Notes under the pieces: model-generated
Databases searched by the model: none
What the model was told of the DNA's origin: nothing
The model's input: the letters and a program-made list of their open reading frames with translations, nothing else
Source: Irineochytrium annulatum
Lineage: Eukaryota; Chytridiomycota; Chytridiomycetes; Chytridiales; Chytridiaceae
DNA: 15,036 bases
Direction of reading: 5' to 3'
Assembly (NCBI GenBank): GCA_027600665.1
Contig: JADGJL010000717.1
Coordinates: 1 to 15,036 of the forward strand
In this document: in pieces, positions 1 to 10,192 of the stretch
How the letters are laid out: every line of letters begins with the position of its first letter
Numbering within the stretch: position 1 is the first letter of the stretch
Position numbers and translations under genes: made by a program

Positions 1-99
1 CTTTATATTCAACTCGGAGCGATCGAGCGGCATTGGCAACGGCATTACACTCATCAATTGACAAATCCTGCAATTCGTTACCCTCACTGCGCACACCAC

Positions 100-1090
100 G
101 AGGGAGCGTAATGTCTTGCACATCCAGCCGCGGCCACCCCTTCGATAACATCTCCTACCACTTCAGCACGCCGACCGCAACGACCCACAAACGCGCCGCT
201 GATAGATCCCGGAACCGGATCCATAGAGGTTTGGACAGGGGGCACATGTCGAGCGTGCTCCCCGGTTGACATTGCTTCCCCGAACCCCGATCTCCACGTG
301 CGTCAACTCGCCCGCCGCCTCCAATAGCGGTGCCAGTGTGCCCGTCTCCCCGTTTGGATTCGAGGCCGCGCGCAGCTGAAGCCGAAGCACCCGCAAGCAT
401 ATGAGCGCCCTGAGTAAGTCGAAGGTCACCCCATGGGCCACTCGGAACCTGCGCCTTGAGTCTTGTCAGGCCCGTGCAGAATGCTATCGCGCGCACCACC
501 GTCGTCGTCCACGTGCCCAGGCAGCTCCCAAAATACTGCTGGGGGCTGGCATCTTCACCGCATCCAGCAGGCGAGGGAGATGGTCCAGCCGCAAGCCGCC
601 TTTGTCTCGTAGATCCGCAAACGACGGCCGTGCGTTGGTACGTTCTCGAACATCGACCTAGCGTGACCTCGAACACGTCGTATGTTAGCCAATCCGGGCT
701 CGGCATCCACCGTCGTGTCGGTATTGCCTATTTTTGTCCGCCCTGGGACCCCTGCCGTGTCGGCTCAAGCTCGAATGCCACTGCCGTGACACCGCGGACC
801 AACAGTAGCTTCTCGAGGTACCCACGCAAGAAGCCAAACCACTTGCACTTGACAGTCTCGGTCCCTTGCCGGTCTTTAATAGATCCTGAATAGCCGGAAC
901 TCAACCCAGGTGACCAGAAAAACGTCATCGGATTGCGTCGTCGAACGTGCGGAACCGGCGGCATCAAAAGTTACTGTAGACAAGATGGCCGTGCTTGAGC
1001 TGCAGCGTGCGTATCGAGCCGAGGCAGATCGCCAGCTTCCAAGCGAGGGACATGGCGGCGCAGACCATTTGTGTCAGCGTGTTGAGTAGT
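100..1090 (-). pseudogene. decayed LRR / F-box-like coding fragments
   Basis: No intact gene is visible, but the minus strand carries protein-like, leucine-rich pieces in alternating frames. From 5' to 3' these are LAWKLAICLGSIRTLQLKHG (about 1000-1050), WFGFLRGYLEKLLLVRGVTA (about 770-850), LRLDHLPRLLDAVKMPAP (about 545-600), AIAFCTGLTRLKAQVPSGPW (about 425-490), and then LLRALICLRVLRLQL and LAPLLEAAGELTHVEIGV (about 280-420). Patterns such as LTRLK, LRVLRLQL and LTHVEI are typical of the degenerate leucine-rich repeats of basidiomycete F-box-type proteins. The pieces switch between two frames at least four times, with stops between them and no consistent splice sites, so I call it a pseudogene. 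A heavily spliced live gene is the alternative. The F-box itself is not seen, so the family name is an inference. Confidence 0.35.
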
Positions 1091-1458
1091 AGCGGGCTTC
1101 ATCCAACGACGCGGTTGGTCACGGCCTATTGCCGGACACCGGCGAGTCGTCGACTTCGGCTAAGATGAGAAGGAAACGGTCTGACGGGATGGAGGCTGTT
1201 GGATGTCGGGGCCTCCTCGTACGACAAAAGAAGCCAAGCCGCTACAAGCTGCCAAGCCTTTTTTTTTTGTGTTCCTTTCTTCATGATGGTCGAATATATG
1301 AAGAAAAGGTAGGTGCATCGCGACCAAGTCAAAAAACGAAAAGGGGCAGCTACACGGCTTCTTTCGGCTCCAGCATGCTGAGGTTCAAGACAATTTATAC
1401 ATGGCGCTACTTAAACCCCAGCACATAACAACAGCGTTCTCACATGTCGTTTTCAAAA
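1091..1458. other. 3' flank of the Munc13-like gene
   Basis: No gene is supported here. The stretch lies downstream of the minus-strand stop at 1459 and probably holds that gene's 3' UTR and poly(A) site. No AATAAA is present on the minus strand. A T-tract at about 1259-1268 and AT-rich sequence near 1390-1400 are the only notable composition changes. The short open frames on both strands resemble no protein I know. Confidence 0.4.
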
Positions 1459-4400
1459 CTAACTCAGCATCTCCTCCAACAGGTGCCGCGTCTCGAGGTA
1501 CGCCTTGCTTTCCAGCTGGTCCAGGTCGAACCCGTAGTGCCGGCCATCGACCTCGCAGTAATAGAACGCCTGTGCAACAGAGATGAAATGAGTCAACAAA
1601 AAACTAATCGAGCTGACTGACTGCGCACCTTAATCAGCTCCAACGCGGTCTCCAACACCTCTAAATGCCTCCTCTGCACCGCCGTCAGGACCAGCTTCTC
1701 CTGTACGCCCCCCGTCACCACCTTCCGACTCTTCTTTTTCGCCGCCTCCGCGTTCGCCTTCGACGCGACGGACCCCAACGAGTCTCTAAACGTCTTGACT
1801 ATCTCCTCCCACACCAATAGACACAGCACACTCGGTTGATCCATCTCTTTCTTCTCCGCGACCACCTCCTTCTCCTCCCGCTCCTTCGCCATCTCCTCTT
1901 TCGTCTTCCGCTGGCCGCCCGGGCCGTACTCAGAGATGTCGATCTCGCCACCAAGCTTCCGGAGATTTGGGAAGGCGCGACGGAGGTAGGCGTTCAGCTT
2001 GGGTCGGTCGAGGGCTTCGTTAAAGAGGGACATGGTGGTGTCGAGGTACGCGAACGTGGGCTTCATGGCCTCCTCGATGTCGGCGTCGGACGGAGGTGGG
2101 GGGAGGGTGGCGGTGAAGTAGGATTTCGTCGCGGTGTAGGTCGCGATGATCTTTGTCCATTCACTTTGCAGGTATCGTATGATCTAGGTAACATAACGAA
2201 TCAAGATCAACTCTGTCGTTAGCACATAAAACCTACCCGATCCGTTATCACATGCACCATCCGCTCTATCGCGAACTCCAAAATCTGCTCCGACTTCCGC
2301 ACCCAAAAGTCGATATCGTCGATGCTCCCGACCTTCAGAACTCTGAGGTGCAGCTTCCCCTGAGGTTTAAGGGAAATAATCTCCTCGTGCGACAAGTAAT
2401 CGTTGTACTTTGACTCACGCAGGTAGAGCTGCTGTGTCGCGATGCCGCAGATGTCGTCGCTGCCGAACGTGTCCTCGTCCATTACCGTAATCGATATGAA
2501 AGTATCCCGCTGATCCACCCCGTCTGGGATATCGAATTCGATGACCTGGTATGAAACCGTTAAAACCGTTTTAACCACCGCCCAAAAATGCCAACTTCAT
2601 TCCAAACGGGGTTCAGGTTCGCGGGGATCGTACGAGTCCGAATGTCACCCTCACCGATGGACTCCTCCTTCGTCAACGGCACCTCTTCTCCAAACTTCAG
2701 GGTGACATACGGGTCGCTCGAGTAGATATCGCAGATCTGGAGGTCGAACGCCTTGCAGATCGTGATCTCGTACGTCTCCGCGCCGGGCTTCGCGTTGTGG
2801 CATACGGCGGCGGGATTGATCTTGCCGTCGCGCTCAGTGACGCCCAGGTCGTCGAGAATGAGCTGGAGTTGAGATCTTGCACCGATCATGTTGTTCAATT
2901 TAATGCAAGCCTAAAATATTTATCGTCTTTAGGGCTGGTGTGCAATGATTGATTTACCTCGTAGGTAATCAAGAAGTCGGATTCGATGGGAGCAGCCTCG
3001 AGGATGAGGAACTCGTTCATGGCAATGGTGGTGTAATTCTCTAATGATTTTGACATGTTCTGTTGTTATAGGTTAAGACTGATCGTCTCTCAGAAACAAT
3101 GGCCCTACTTGGATAAAGAGAAGAGCCATCTCATTTTTCTTCGCGGTGGAAAGGGTACTTAACCGCTTCATAAACCTCAATCCGTTGTTGAAAAAACTGA
3201 ACACGTCCCGCACGGATCCGCTGTACATCGTCGTCGGCGACATCACCGGTTTGTACTTTTTCACGTAATCGTCAGCCGCACTCAACAATGCGAAAGTCCA
3301 CACGTACCACTTCGATCTTGCACGCATTCTCAACCCACTCCTTCCACTTCCCATCCGTCCGCCCGAGCCATTCAAGCACGAAGGGCCTAAAGAACTCCTC
3401 CGTGTCAAAGCTCATCGTCGCTAGCGTATCCGGGCTCAACTTCGTCTTGAACACCGTAACCTCATTGTAAAGCCCATGCGGCCCCAACACCTGATCAATC
3501 GATATCCCCGCGATATCCTTAAGCAGCAGCTTAAGATTCTCCATCTCGACTAAGAAATTGTTGATATACATCTCCTCCGCAATACCTGCGACCCTCACTG
3601 CGCCGCCTACGAGCGGGTCCGGGAAGTGCTGGTTAAACTTTTCGATGTCGGCCGACATGGCGCGGACGAGACCGGCGCAGGAGGCGAGCGCGTCGTCCTG
3701 GGGCTGCGACTCATAGAGGATGCGGTAACGCTGGATGATGTTCTCCTTGATGATTAAGACGCAGTCGTTGGCAAGGGAGTCGGCGAGGGCGGGGTTCGTC
3801 GAGTTAAGGTCGGCGTTCACACGGACGAGGATGTCGGAGACGTTGGAAGCGGTCTGGCGCGACACGCCTGGGTCGCCCTTGATAAGGTTCGGGAAAGAGC
3901 CAAGAGTTGCTTTTGCAAACTCAAAGAGCTTTGAAAGAATCTCCGTCCGGAATTTCATCTTCGACTGCTTTAATACAAAGCAACTTAACGAAATACATAC
4001 ATCACTTATGCGAACCGCGGTCGCTACAAACGGTTCCGAAAACAGGGGCTCTAACTTCGGCGCGTACTCATTGATTCCTTTCCCAGAATTCGGGTCGATA
4101 AGGCAGTTGACAATGTACTCTGAGACGGCGAGCGATTTGAACTCCTTTGTAAGCTGCCACCTGCACACTCTGTCATTTAAAATAATATCGCGAATATTTA
4201 CCGCGTAGCACATTCTCCAAGCAAGACCTTTGTCGCCTTTGAAAGCTCGTTGCTCAAATTTTTCGAGTCCGCATTCAGCGCCTTGATGTCATGGTCGATA
4301 CAACGCCCCAGCAGGATCTTATAAAGCGTGCACCGATTGTCCGGCAGTAGAAACTTCCTCGTCTCCTGAATTCGCTTTGTGTTCGGATGCAGTTGTAAGT

Positions 4401-5529
4401 AGGCATTCCTGAAGCCCGACATCATAGCCAGCTCGCGCATCCGCCAGCTGTGGTATCCGGTCGTGTCCAGCCAGTCCGTTTCGGGTGCCGTCGGAACATT
4501 CGACGACTCGAGCTCGCGTATATAGAGCTCGAGGTCGTTGAACGCCTTTGCCTCTGTGCAAGACTTCCGCGCCTCCAAGACGAGGGCGTTGTGCTCCTCG
4601 GGACTTAAACCAAAAACAACCCGGAGCCAGTCCACTAACGGAGTTTTGGCGGTTCCTTGAATGGATGCGGTGTCCTTTTGTTTGTTACGCACCAAATACA
4701 AACACCAGCAAGCTGACCTGAAGGAAGCTGGTCAAAAAGCTTTTTACAGCCCCCGGGTTCGAAAGTAGAGGCGCCGCTAAAATCGCTCCTGGGTTTGCTT
4801 CCTTTTCAATCGCCTCCCTGACAACCTGGAGAAGGTGGTGGATGGTGCCCAAGAACAACGTGTCGCTCTCGTCAGGCGGAAGCGATAGCTCGCGCACTTC
4901 CTTATTTACATAACCTGCGGCCATCTTGAGCATGGTTTCAAGCTCCACTAAGTGTAAAGACTGGGTTTGCTGCAAAAACCTGAACGGTCAAGTCAACATA
5001 TACAAGATCACGCGTTCAACTCTCACTTTGAGGCCGCGGCGACAAACGTCTTCATCTTCACGTCCGGCAGCACCTTTAAAATCGCGACGCGTTCCGTCAG
5101 CCTCGTCCTGAACAAAACGGCAGTGCTGTTACAGAGCGTCACCCTTTCTCCGACGACAGTGCTGGACTCCCCGGACACCTTCTGCGGTACCGGCGGTGCA
5201 TGCACCAGATGTCCCAGTCCGAGCGACGACACTACGTCCTGCGCCAATCCAGCGACGGCGACGTGAGCGTGGTTCAGCTGCTGATGAAGATCGATCCCGC
5301 CAACGGTCGGGAGTGATAATGAACCCGATCCTGGGGTTGACGGAGTCACCGGGGTGGCGGGAGCTCGAGGTTCCGACGCGACGCTGGCGTCTGCGAGGCC
5401 AAAGAGACCGCAGAGCAGGGCCGCCATGTAGGCATCCCGGACCTCCCCGGCCAACGCGCCCTTTTTCGGGCGGACGGCCGTCGTCGTGGCGCGGGACAGC
5501 AGCCCGGGCGTCCCGGTCGCTGTTGGCAT
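1459..5529 (-). CDS. Munc13/UNC13-family protein (MUN-like, C2, MHD2)
   Basis: The likely role is priming of exocytic vesicles by helping Sec1 and SNAREs assemble at the plasma membrane; fission yeast Ync13 is a fungal relative. The model has eleven exons: 5529-5027, 4979-4718, 4674-4202, 4160-4001, 3964-3324, 3280-3109, 3059-2958, 2910-2596, 2545-2237, 2183-1629 and 1569-1459. They total 3603 nt, or 1200 residues. Residues about 60-770 are a helical MUN/MHD1-like region. A C2 domain (about 818-948) carries YEITICKAFDLQICDIY, SDPYVTLKFGEEV and NPVWNE, the last joined by splicing to VIEFDIPDGV. Acidic residues D832, D837, D899, D901 and D907 occupy the usual calcium-loop places. An MHD2-like helical part follows (980-1200), interrupted by a Lys/Glu-rich stretch near 1070-1094. 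The domain order matches fungal Munc13 proteins. The start is uncertain because coding-like sequence continues 31 codons upstream without a Met. Confidence 0.9.
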
Positions 5530-5789
5530 CGCAATGGAGGGAGTGGAGGGTCTGATCTTGGTGTCTTCGAACTCCCACTCCTCAAGCCTCTCTTGACATA
5601 ATCCTGCACCAGTGAGCGACCATCAGTTGCCTCCTCGGCGCGACCGCCACCCTGATCCCCGGCCCTGACTAATGGATTCTGGCCCTCCCGCGTGCCTTAA
5701 TTAATCCGCATTACCCGAGCCCTGACGTGACGCCAACTGACCGCCGCGGTCGCCGTTGTTCACGTTCTTGCAGAGTCGTTCCTTCCAGC
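5530..5789. promoter_or_regulatory. divergent promoter between Munc13-like gene and SEC1
   Basis: The start codons of the two divergent genes lie 260 bp apart, so both promoters must fit here or run into the genes. Visible elements are a perfect TTAATTAA palindrome (5697-5704) and a CRE/bZIP-like TGACGTGA (5723-5730). A pyrimidine-rich stretch with TTCTTGCAG and TTCCTTCCAG precedes the SEC1 ATG. Neither element has been tested, and such octamers occur by chance. Part of 5530-5622 may be coding or 5' UTR of the Munc13-like gene. Confidence 0.6.
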
Positions 5790-8700
5790 ATGTCGACCAA
5801 CAACCTCAAAGAGATTGCAAGGAAAGGTCAGCTCCCCCCTTTGTCTCTCTTTCCATCTCGGTGCTTTCCGTCATGCCGATTACGAGCGAGTCGCGTCGTT
5901 CTGACTTAGCTTTTAGTGATCTTCGACATATGCAAGAAACACCTCAGAGAAAAAAAGCTCAACGCCATCTTCATCTCCGATGCCGGCATGGACGTTTACC
6001 TCGAGCAGTGCAAGATCACGGAGGATGAGCTCATAGCTTTGGGGATCAGGGAAAAAGCGACCCTGCAGGCCATGCGGTCGGCGCGTCAGGATGAGTACGG
6101 CTACACTTGGGCCGCCATCTACTTTGTCAGCCCGACCGAGGAGTCCGTGAACCTGATCTTGAATGACCTCGGCGCGACGGGGAAGCCATTATACCAACAT
6201 GCGCATGTTTACTTCACTTCAGGTACCTCTCCTTTCTTTCCTTTCTTATCTCTTTGCAGTAGGCTTCGATCACTGACGACTCTTGCGTAGGCCTCGCCGA
6301 CGACCTTGCGAATAAGATGCTGACTCCTCAGTTTAAGCGATATCTGGAGACGTTTGAGGAGCTTTCCATAGAATTCTTTCGTAAGTCGTGACACTGAAAG
6401 CTTTCACTCAACGCACTGCCCTCAGCTCTCGAATCACGAGTTTTTCACATAAGCGAGGATCGGGCGTTTTTTGACTTCTTCCATTCCCAATCGCAGGAGG
6501 AAGTGGACAAGCTGCTTCGCGGATACGCAAAGAAGGTTATTAGATATTCATTGAACAAGCCGCTCACGATTCTTTAGTTCAAAAACGTTCTTGTCTGCTT
6601 AAACGAGGTGCCTGAGATACGCTACCACGACCAACACGGCACGAATAATACTCCGTCGGCCCGGCTCGCCCGCTTTCTGTACGAGGAGATGGAGCAAGTC
6701 AAGAAGTACGACCCGACCTTTCCGATCCCCACGCCATACGACTACCATGGCCCCGCGCAGCTGCTGATCGTGGACCGTACCATCGACCTCCTGACGCCGT
6801 TCCTGCATTCGCTTGGTTATCAGCCTCTTGGGCACGACGCAGCTGATGTGATCAGCAGTGTTCACGAGGGACATCGGAGATCAATGTGAGTTGGTCGACG
6901 GTCGTCAGATTTTGTCTGACGCTGTCACTACAGAGTCGAGGTCTCTTTGGACGGCAAGGACGTCATCGATGCCACTTTTGATGAGTCTGATGATATCTTT
7001 GTATGTTTCCGCGTAGCAAGCTTTTTGTGAGTTTCTCCCTGACGTTGTACTAGGCAACCATCCGGCATATGCTTGTGTTCGACGCTGCCGCTCACATCAC
7101 GAAGCTGTACGCGGATGAGATTTCGTTTAAAGATAAGGCACAGGGAGAGCAAGCACTTGAGGAGCTGAAGAACAAAATTATCAACTTACAAAACATTAAG
7201 AAGAGGAACGACCAAATCGTGGCTCTCGATCACTTAAACAACTTTCTCATTAGCGAGCTGAGCGCGAACCGCATGAACGAGATCATATCATTTGAGCAGG
7301 AGCTGGTGATGGGCGAGACGGCCGACGAGGAGCTCCCCGAAAACCCCTTCGATCGGCTAAAGGGTATTATGGACGATGAGGCCATCTCGTAAGTGCTTTT
7401 CCGTTCACAGGTGGTTACTCTTTTGCGGCTAACCGGAGTCACGCCTGTGATTTATTTAGAGACGTCGATAAGCTCCGGCTCCTCGCGATCTACGTTCTTA
7501 CCGTCGACGATCTTGCCCCCGCGACCCTTGTTGGCCTCCTCCAAGGCGCCGGCATGGATAACTCTGACGTACCCTTTCTCCTCGGCCTCCGCTACTTCGG
7601 TATTCGCCAAGGCGAAAAGCGCGATCTTCAGAAACCCGCGTCGCTATTCATGCACCAGGCTCGGAAAGCAAAGAAGGGCGGCAATTCTTTCTTTAGCTCG
7701 ATTTTCTCCAAAAGGGCCAAGTCGTCGGACGGCGACCGGGCGGAGGAGAAGGACGCGGACGATATGCTGCCTGTAAAGGAGAAGACTGAGTTTGGGCACC
7801 TTGATCGGTACGAACCGGCCATCACCTACGTGCTCCACGATCTCGTTAACGGGCGCTCGACGCTGACACCACTGGAGGAGAGCGTAAGGAAGCGGGGTGG
7901 GCTGGACGGGAAGGGCGGGTCGCCCGTACGCGACCCGGGGGAAACGAAGCGCGGGAAGGGAATTGTAATGGATTACAAGAAGGGCGTTAGGCCGTCGTGG
8001 GCGAAGAAGAGGATTAGGTCCGACGAGAGTGAGGATTATAGGCACAACGGGTCAAGGATTATCTTGATTGTGTTGGGCGGCTTGAGCTACACGGAGGTTA
8101 GGGCGATTTATTTGGCGGCAAAGCGATATGAGAGGGAGATCTACGTCGGTAAGTAAGTGTCGTTGTCTTTGTCTTATGGCTTACGGTGTATGCAGGGTCC
8201 ACGCACATGTTCACTCCCATCGAGTTCTTCCAGGACATGCACGACTTGGGAAAGATCGAAAACCCAAACCATTGGGTCTTCTCCCACATGCTTGCGCCGC
8301 CGGAGACCGCTACCAGCGGTCCTATCACAAACAACCTTACAGTCGAGCCCGTCACGGAGTCGTCTCTCCCAACGCCGCCGCCCTCTGTAGGCGGACAGCT
8401 GGCTGCCAGCAGCAGCAGCTCGCATTCCAGCTCTGTCAATGGCAATGCTCCTGCTCCAAAAGTCGACGATAGGCCAGTCTCGCTGCCATCGCCACCGCCG
8501 AAGGCTGACGCTCCGCTTGCGGGTGCGAACATTGCTGTTTCCGCGCAGGTAGCGCCTAACCCCGTCCCCGCGGTAGTGCCCACTAAGGCCGCGCCCATTA
8601 CGCAACAACCGCCGCCGCCGCAACAAGCAACGCCAACTGCCGGTCCGTCACCTCCGCAACATTTCACCCCGCCGCCGCAGCAGCAATATGCACCACCGCC

Positions 8701-9372
8701 GCAACCACAATACGCTCCGCCGCTGCAGCAACAACATGCTCCCGCGCCGCAACAGCAGCCCGCCTCGCCTTCGCAGCAGCAATATGCCCGACCACCACAG
8801 CAGCAGCAATATGTTCCGCCACCGCAACAACAGCAATATGCCGCGCCGCAGCTCATAGGTAATCCCGCTCCCGGTGCCAGCCCGCAGGCACAGCGCCGGA
8901 TCAGCAACGCCCAGCCTGGTGGCAGCCCGACCGCAGCACCACGCGCAAAGCCGCTCGACTTTATCAACAACGTGGCGGGGAGCGCGGGAGTGCATCTTGC
9001 CGGTGTGAACAATCTCTTCAATCGTGGCGGACAGCAGCAGGCCCAGCAACAGCAACAGCAGCAGCAGGCGCAGGCAGAGCAGGAGAAACGCGAGCGCGAG
9101 CTTAAGCAAATGCAGCAGCTTCAGCAGCTCGCGATGCTGCAGAAGATGCAGCAAGGAAATCCTCAGCAGGTTTACTCCGAGGTGAATTGTTTGAGCCGTC
9201 GTTTTGAGATGTCGTTGAATTTTGATACAAACTTTGCTAGGTGCCGCCCGCGACATCATCCGGGGCCGGGAGCTTCAATCTCCCACCGCCCCGGCCGCTG
9301 AACTTGCCGCCTCCTCAGAACCTTGCCGCTGCGGAGCCGCAGGCGCCTCCAAGGAGGAAGAAGTTCTTTTAG
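5790..9372 (+). CDS. SEC1: Sec1/Munc18-family protein Sec1 with P/Q-rich tail
   Basis: This SM protein binds syntaxin/Sso-type SNAREs and promotes fusion of secretory vesicles with the plasma membrane. Ten exons fit: 5790-5826, 5917-6222, 6291-6380, 6426-6535, 6578-6885, 6934-7000, 7054-7388, 7460-8148, 8196-9181 and 9241-9372. They total 3060 nt, or 1019 residues. The start follows AGC with A at -3 and opens MSTNNLKEIARK, close to known Sec1 N-termini. Family motifs are AAIYFVSPTEESV, QLLIVDRTIDLLTPFLH (about 243-258), IRHM, LAIYVLTVDDL, RIILIVLGGLSYTEVRA, and VGSTHMFTPIEFF across the last conserved splice site. The SM fold ends near residue 685. A Ser/Lys-rich stretch lies near 487-520. The remaining 330 or so residues are rich in Pro, Gln and Ala, carry an octapeptide repeat and a polyglutamine/coiled-coil stretch, and end in PPRRKKFF. 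Sly1, Vps45 and Vps33 fit less well. Confidence 0.93.
8669..8842 (+). repeat. 24/27-bp coding tandem repeat in SEC1
   Basis: Seven adjacent units encode variants of PPPQQQYA: PPPQQQYA, PPPQPQYA, PPLQQQHA, PAPQQQPA, SPSQQQYA, RPPQQQQYV and PPPQQQQYA. The first five are 24 bp and the last two 27 bp through one extra Gln codon. All stay in frame with SEC1, and CAG and CAA are mixed. Tyr recurs at the same unit position in five of the seven units. Confidence 0.9.
9027..9170 (+). repeat. Gln-rich CAG/CAA tract in SEC1
   Basis: The frame reads a run of Gln codons (CAG and CAA mixed) interrupted by Ala, then a Glu/Lys/Arg-rich turn and QMQQLQQLAMLQKMQQ. Leu and Met at regular spacing suggest an amphipathic helix or coiled coil. 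The mixed codons argue for selection on the amino acid rather than a young CAG expansion. Confidence 0.8.
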
Positions 9373-10192
9373 TTTTAGATACAGCTCTCCGTAGTCTTTC
9401 GTCACGGACAATTGTAACAGTTTATTGGTTTTGTTTGGAGATACTCGGGTGCTTTATTTCACGCGAGTTTGTCGGAGAAGCACAAATGAAGGCGAGAAGT
9501 ACGTCCTCCGTGTCGGCACCATCGTCCACCATTAGAATTGTGATTTGAAGAAAGAAGGAGAAACGAGTTAACACAACGAGTAAAATGCTGATCGTTTTAG
9601 TTATAAGCAAAGGTTCTATTCAAAAAAAACAGAGGGCGAGTGACATTGGCGTCAAGAATTATGAGCTGGAGACACAGCGTGAGGATTGTGAGGGATGTCG
9701 TGGCGATCTTGATATACTCGCGCGGAGGATTTGGTAATGCCTATGGACTCGTAGGGATGACGCAGCAGTCTGGGTTCGTTGTGCAACTACATAGGCCAAG
9801 GGCTCGAGCCTGTGGAAGGTGAAAACATATAAATGTAAAAGAACTTTCGATGACAAGACGGCGAAGACATGAACGATCGATCATTGCGCTTGATACAGTA
9901 TTTATTAACAGTATTACTAGGGCTGCGGAAACGAGCTCTGCAACATAAGACACCACCCGGCAGTATCGCCTACCATGAAAAAAAAAATTAAGGATGAACC
10001 GAAACCCAACGTGTGACTAGGATGGATGAGGTGAAATGCAAAATGAATGAAGCAAATGGCAAACTAAATAACCACGTATTACTGCTTCGTGTGCAAGCTT
10101 GCGGGTGCGTGGTGTGACCACGCGTTCCTGCTCCGTCCCCAACGCTCCCCGAAGAGGTGGTAGCGGTGGCGGCATGAAGGAATGAAGGCAAA
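9373..10192. other. convergent 3' flanks of SEC1 and GID4
   Basis: These 820 bases separate the stop codons of two converging genes. No open frame here looks like a protein, and no RNA gene is evident. The stretch is A/T-richer than the genes and contains A-tracts at about 9622-9629 and 9979-9988. It is best read as two 3' UTRs and a spacer. Confidence 0.6.
9901..9906 (-). terminator. candidate poly(A) signal for GID4
   Basis: AATAAA on the minus strand, about 290 bases downstream of the GID4 stop. Fungal genes often lack a strict AATAAA, so this is only a candidate; a shorter 3' UTR is equally possible. Confidence 0.3.

Noticed and set aside
5603..5791. Upstream first exon of the Munc13-like gene starting at the CAT that overlaps the SEC1 ATG (MLEGTTLQEREQRR)
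   Set aside because: Its GTCAGT donor leaves phase 2, while the acceptor at 5604 needs phase 1, and it would place the two start codons on top of each other.
8098..9021. Long minus-strand open frame (307 codons) rich in Cys and Gly opposite SEC1
   Set aside because: It is the mirror of the Pro/Gln-rich repeat on the plus strand; the composition explains the lack of stops, and it has no protein-like motif.
9027..9170. Recent CAG trinucleotide expansion
   Set aside because: CAG and CAA codons are mixed and broken by Ala and charged codons, so it is not a pure young repeat.
9640..9822. Short plus-strand open frame between SEC1 and GID4
   Set aside because: Only 60 codons, no recognisable motif, and it lies in the convergent 3' flank.
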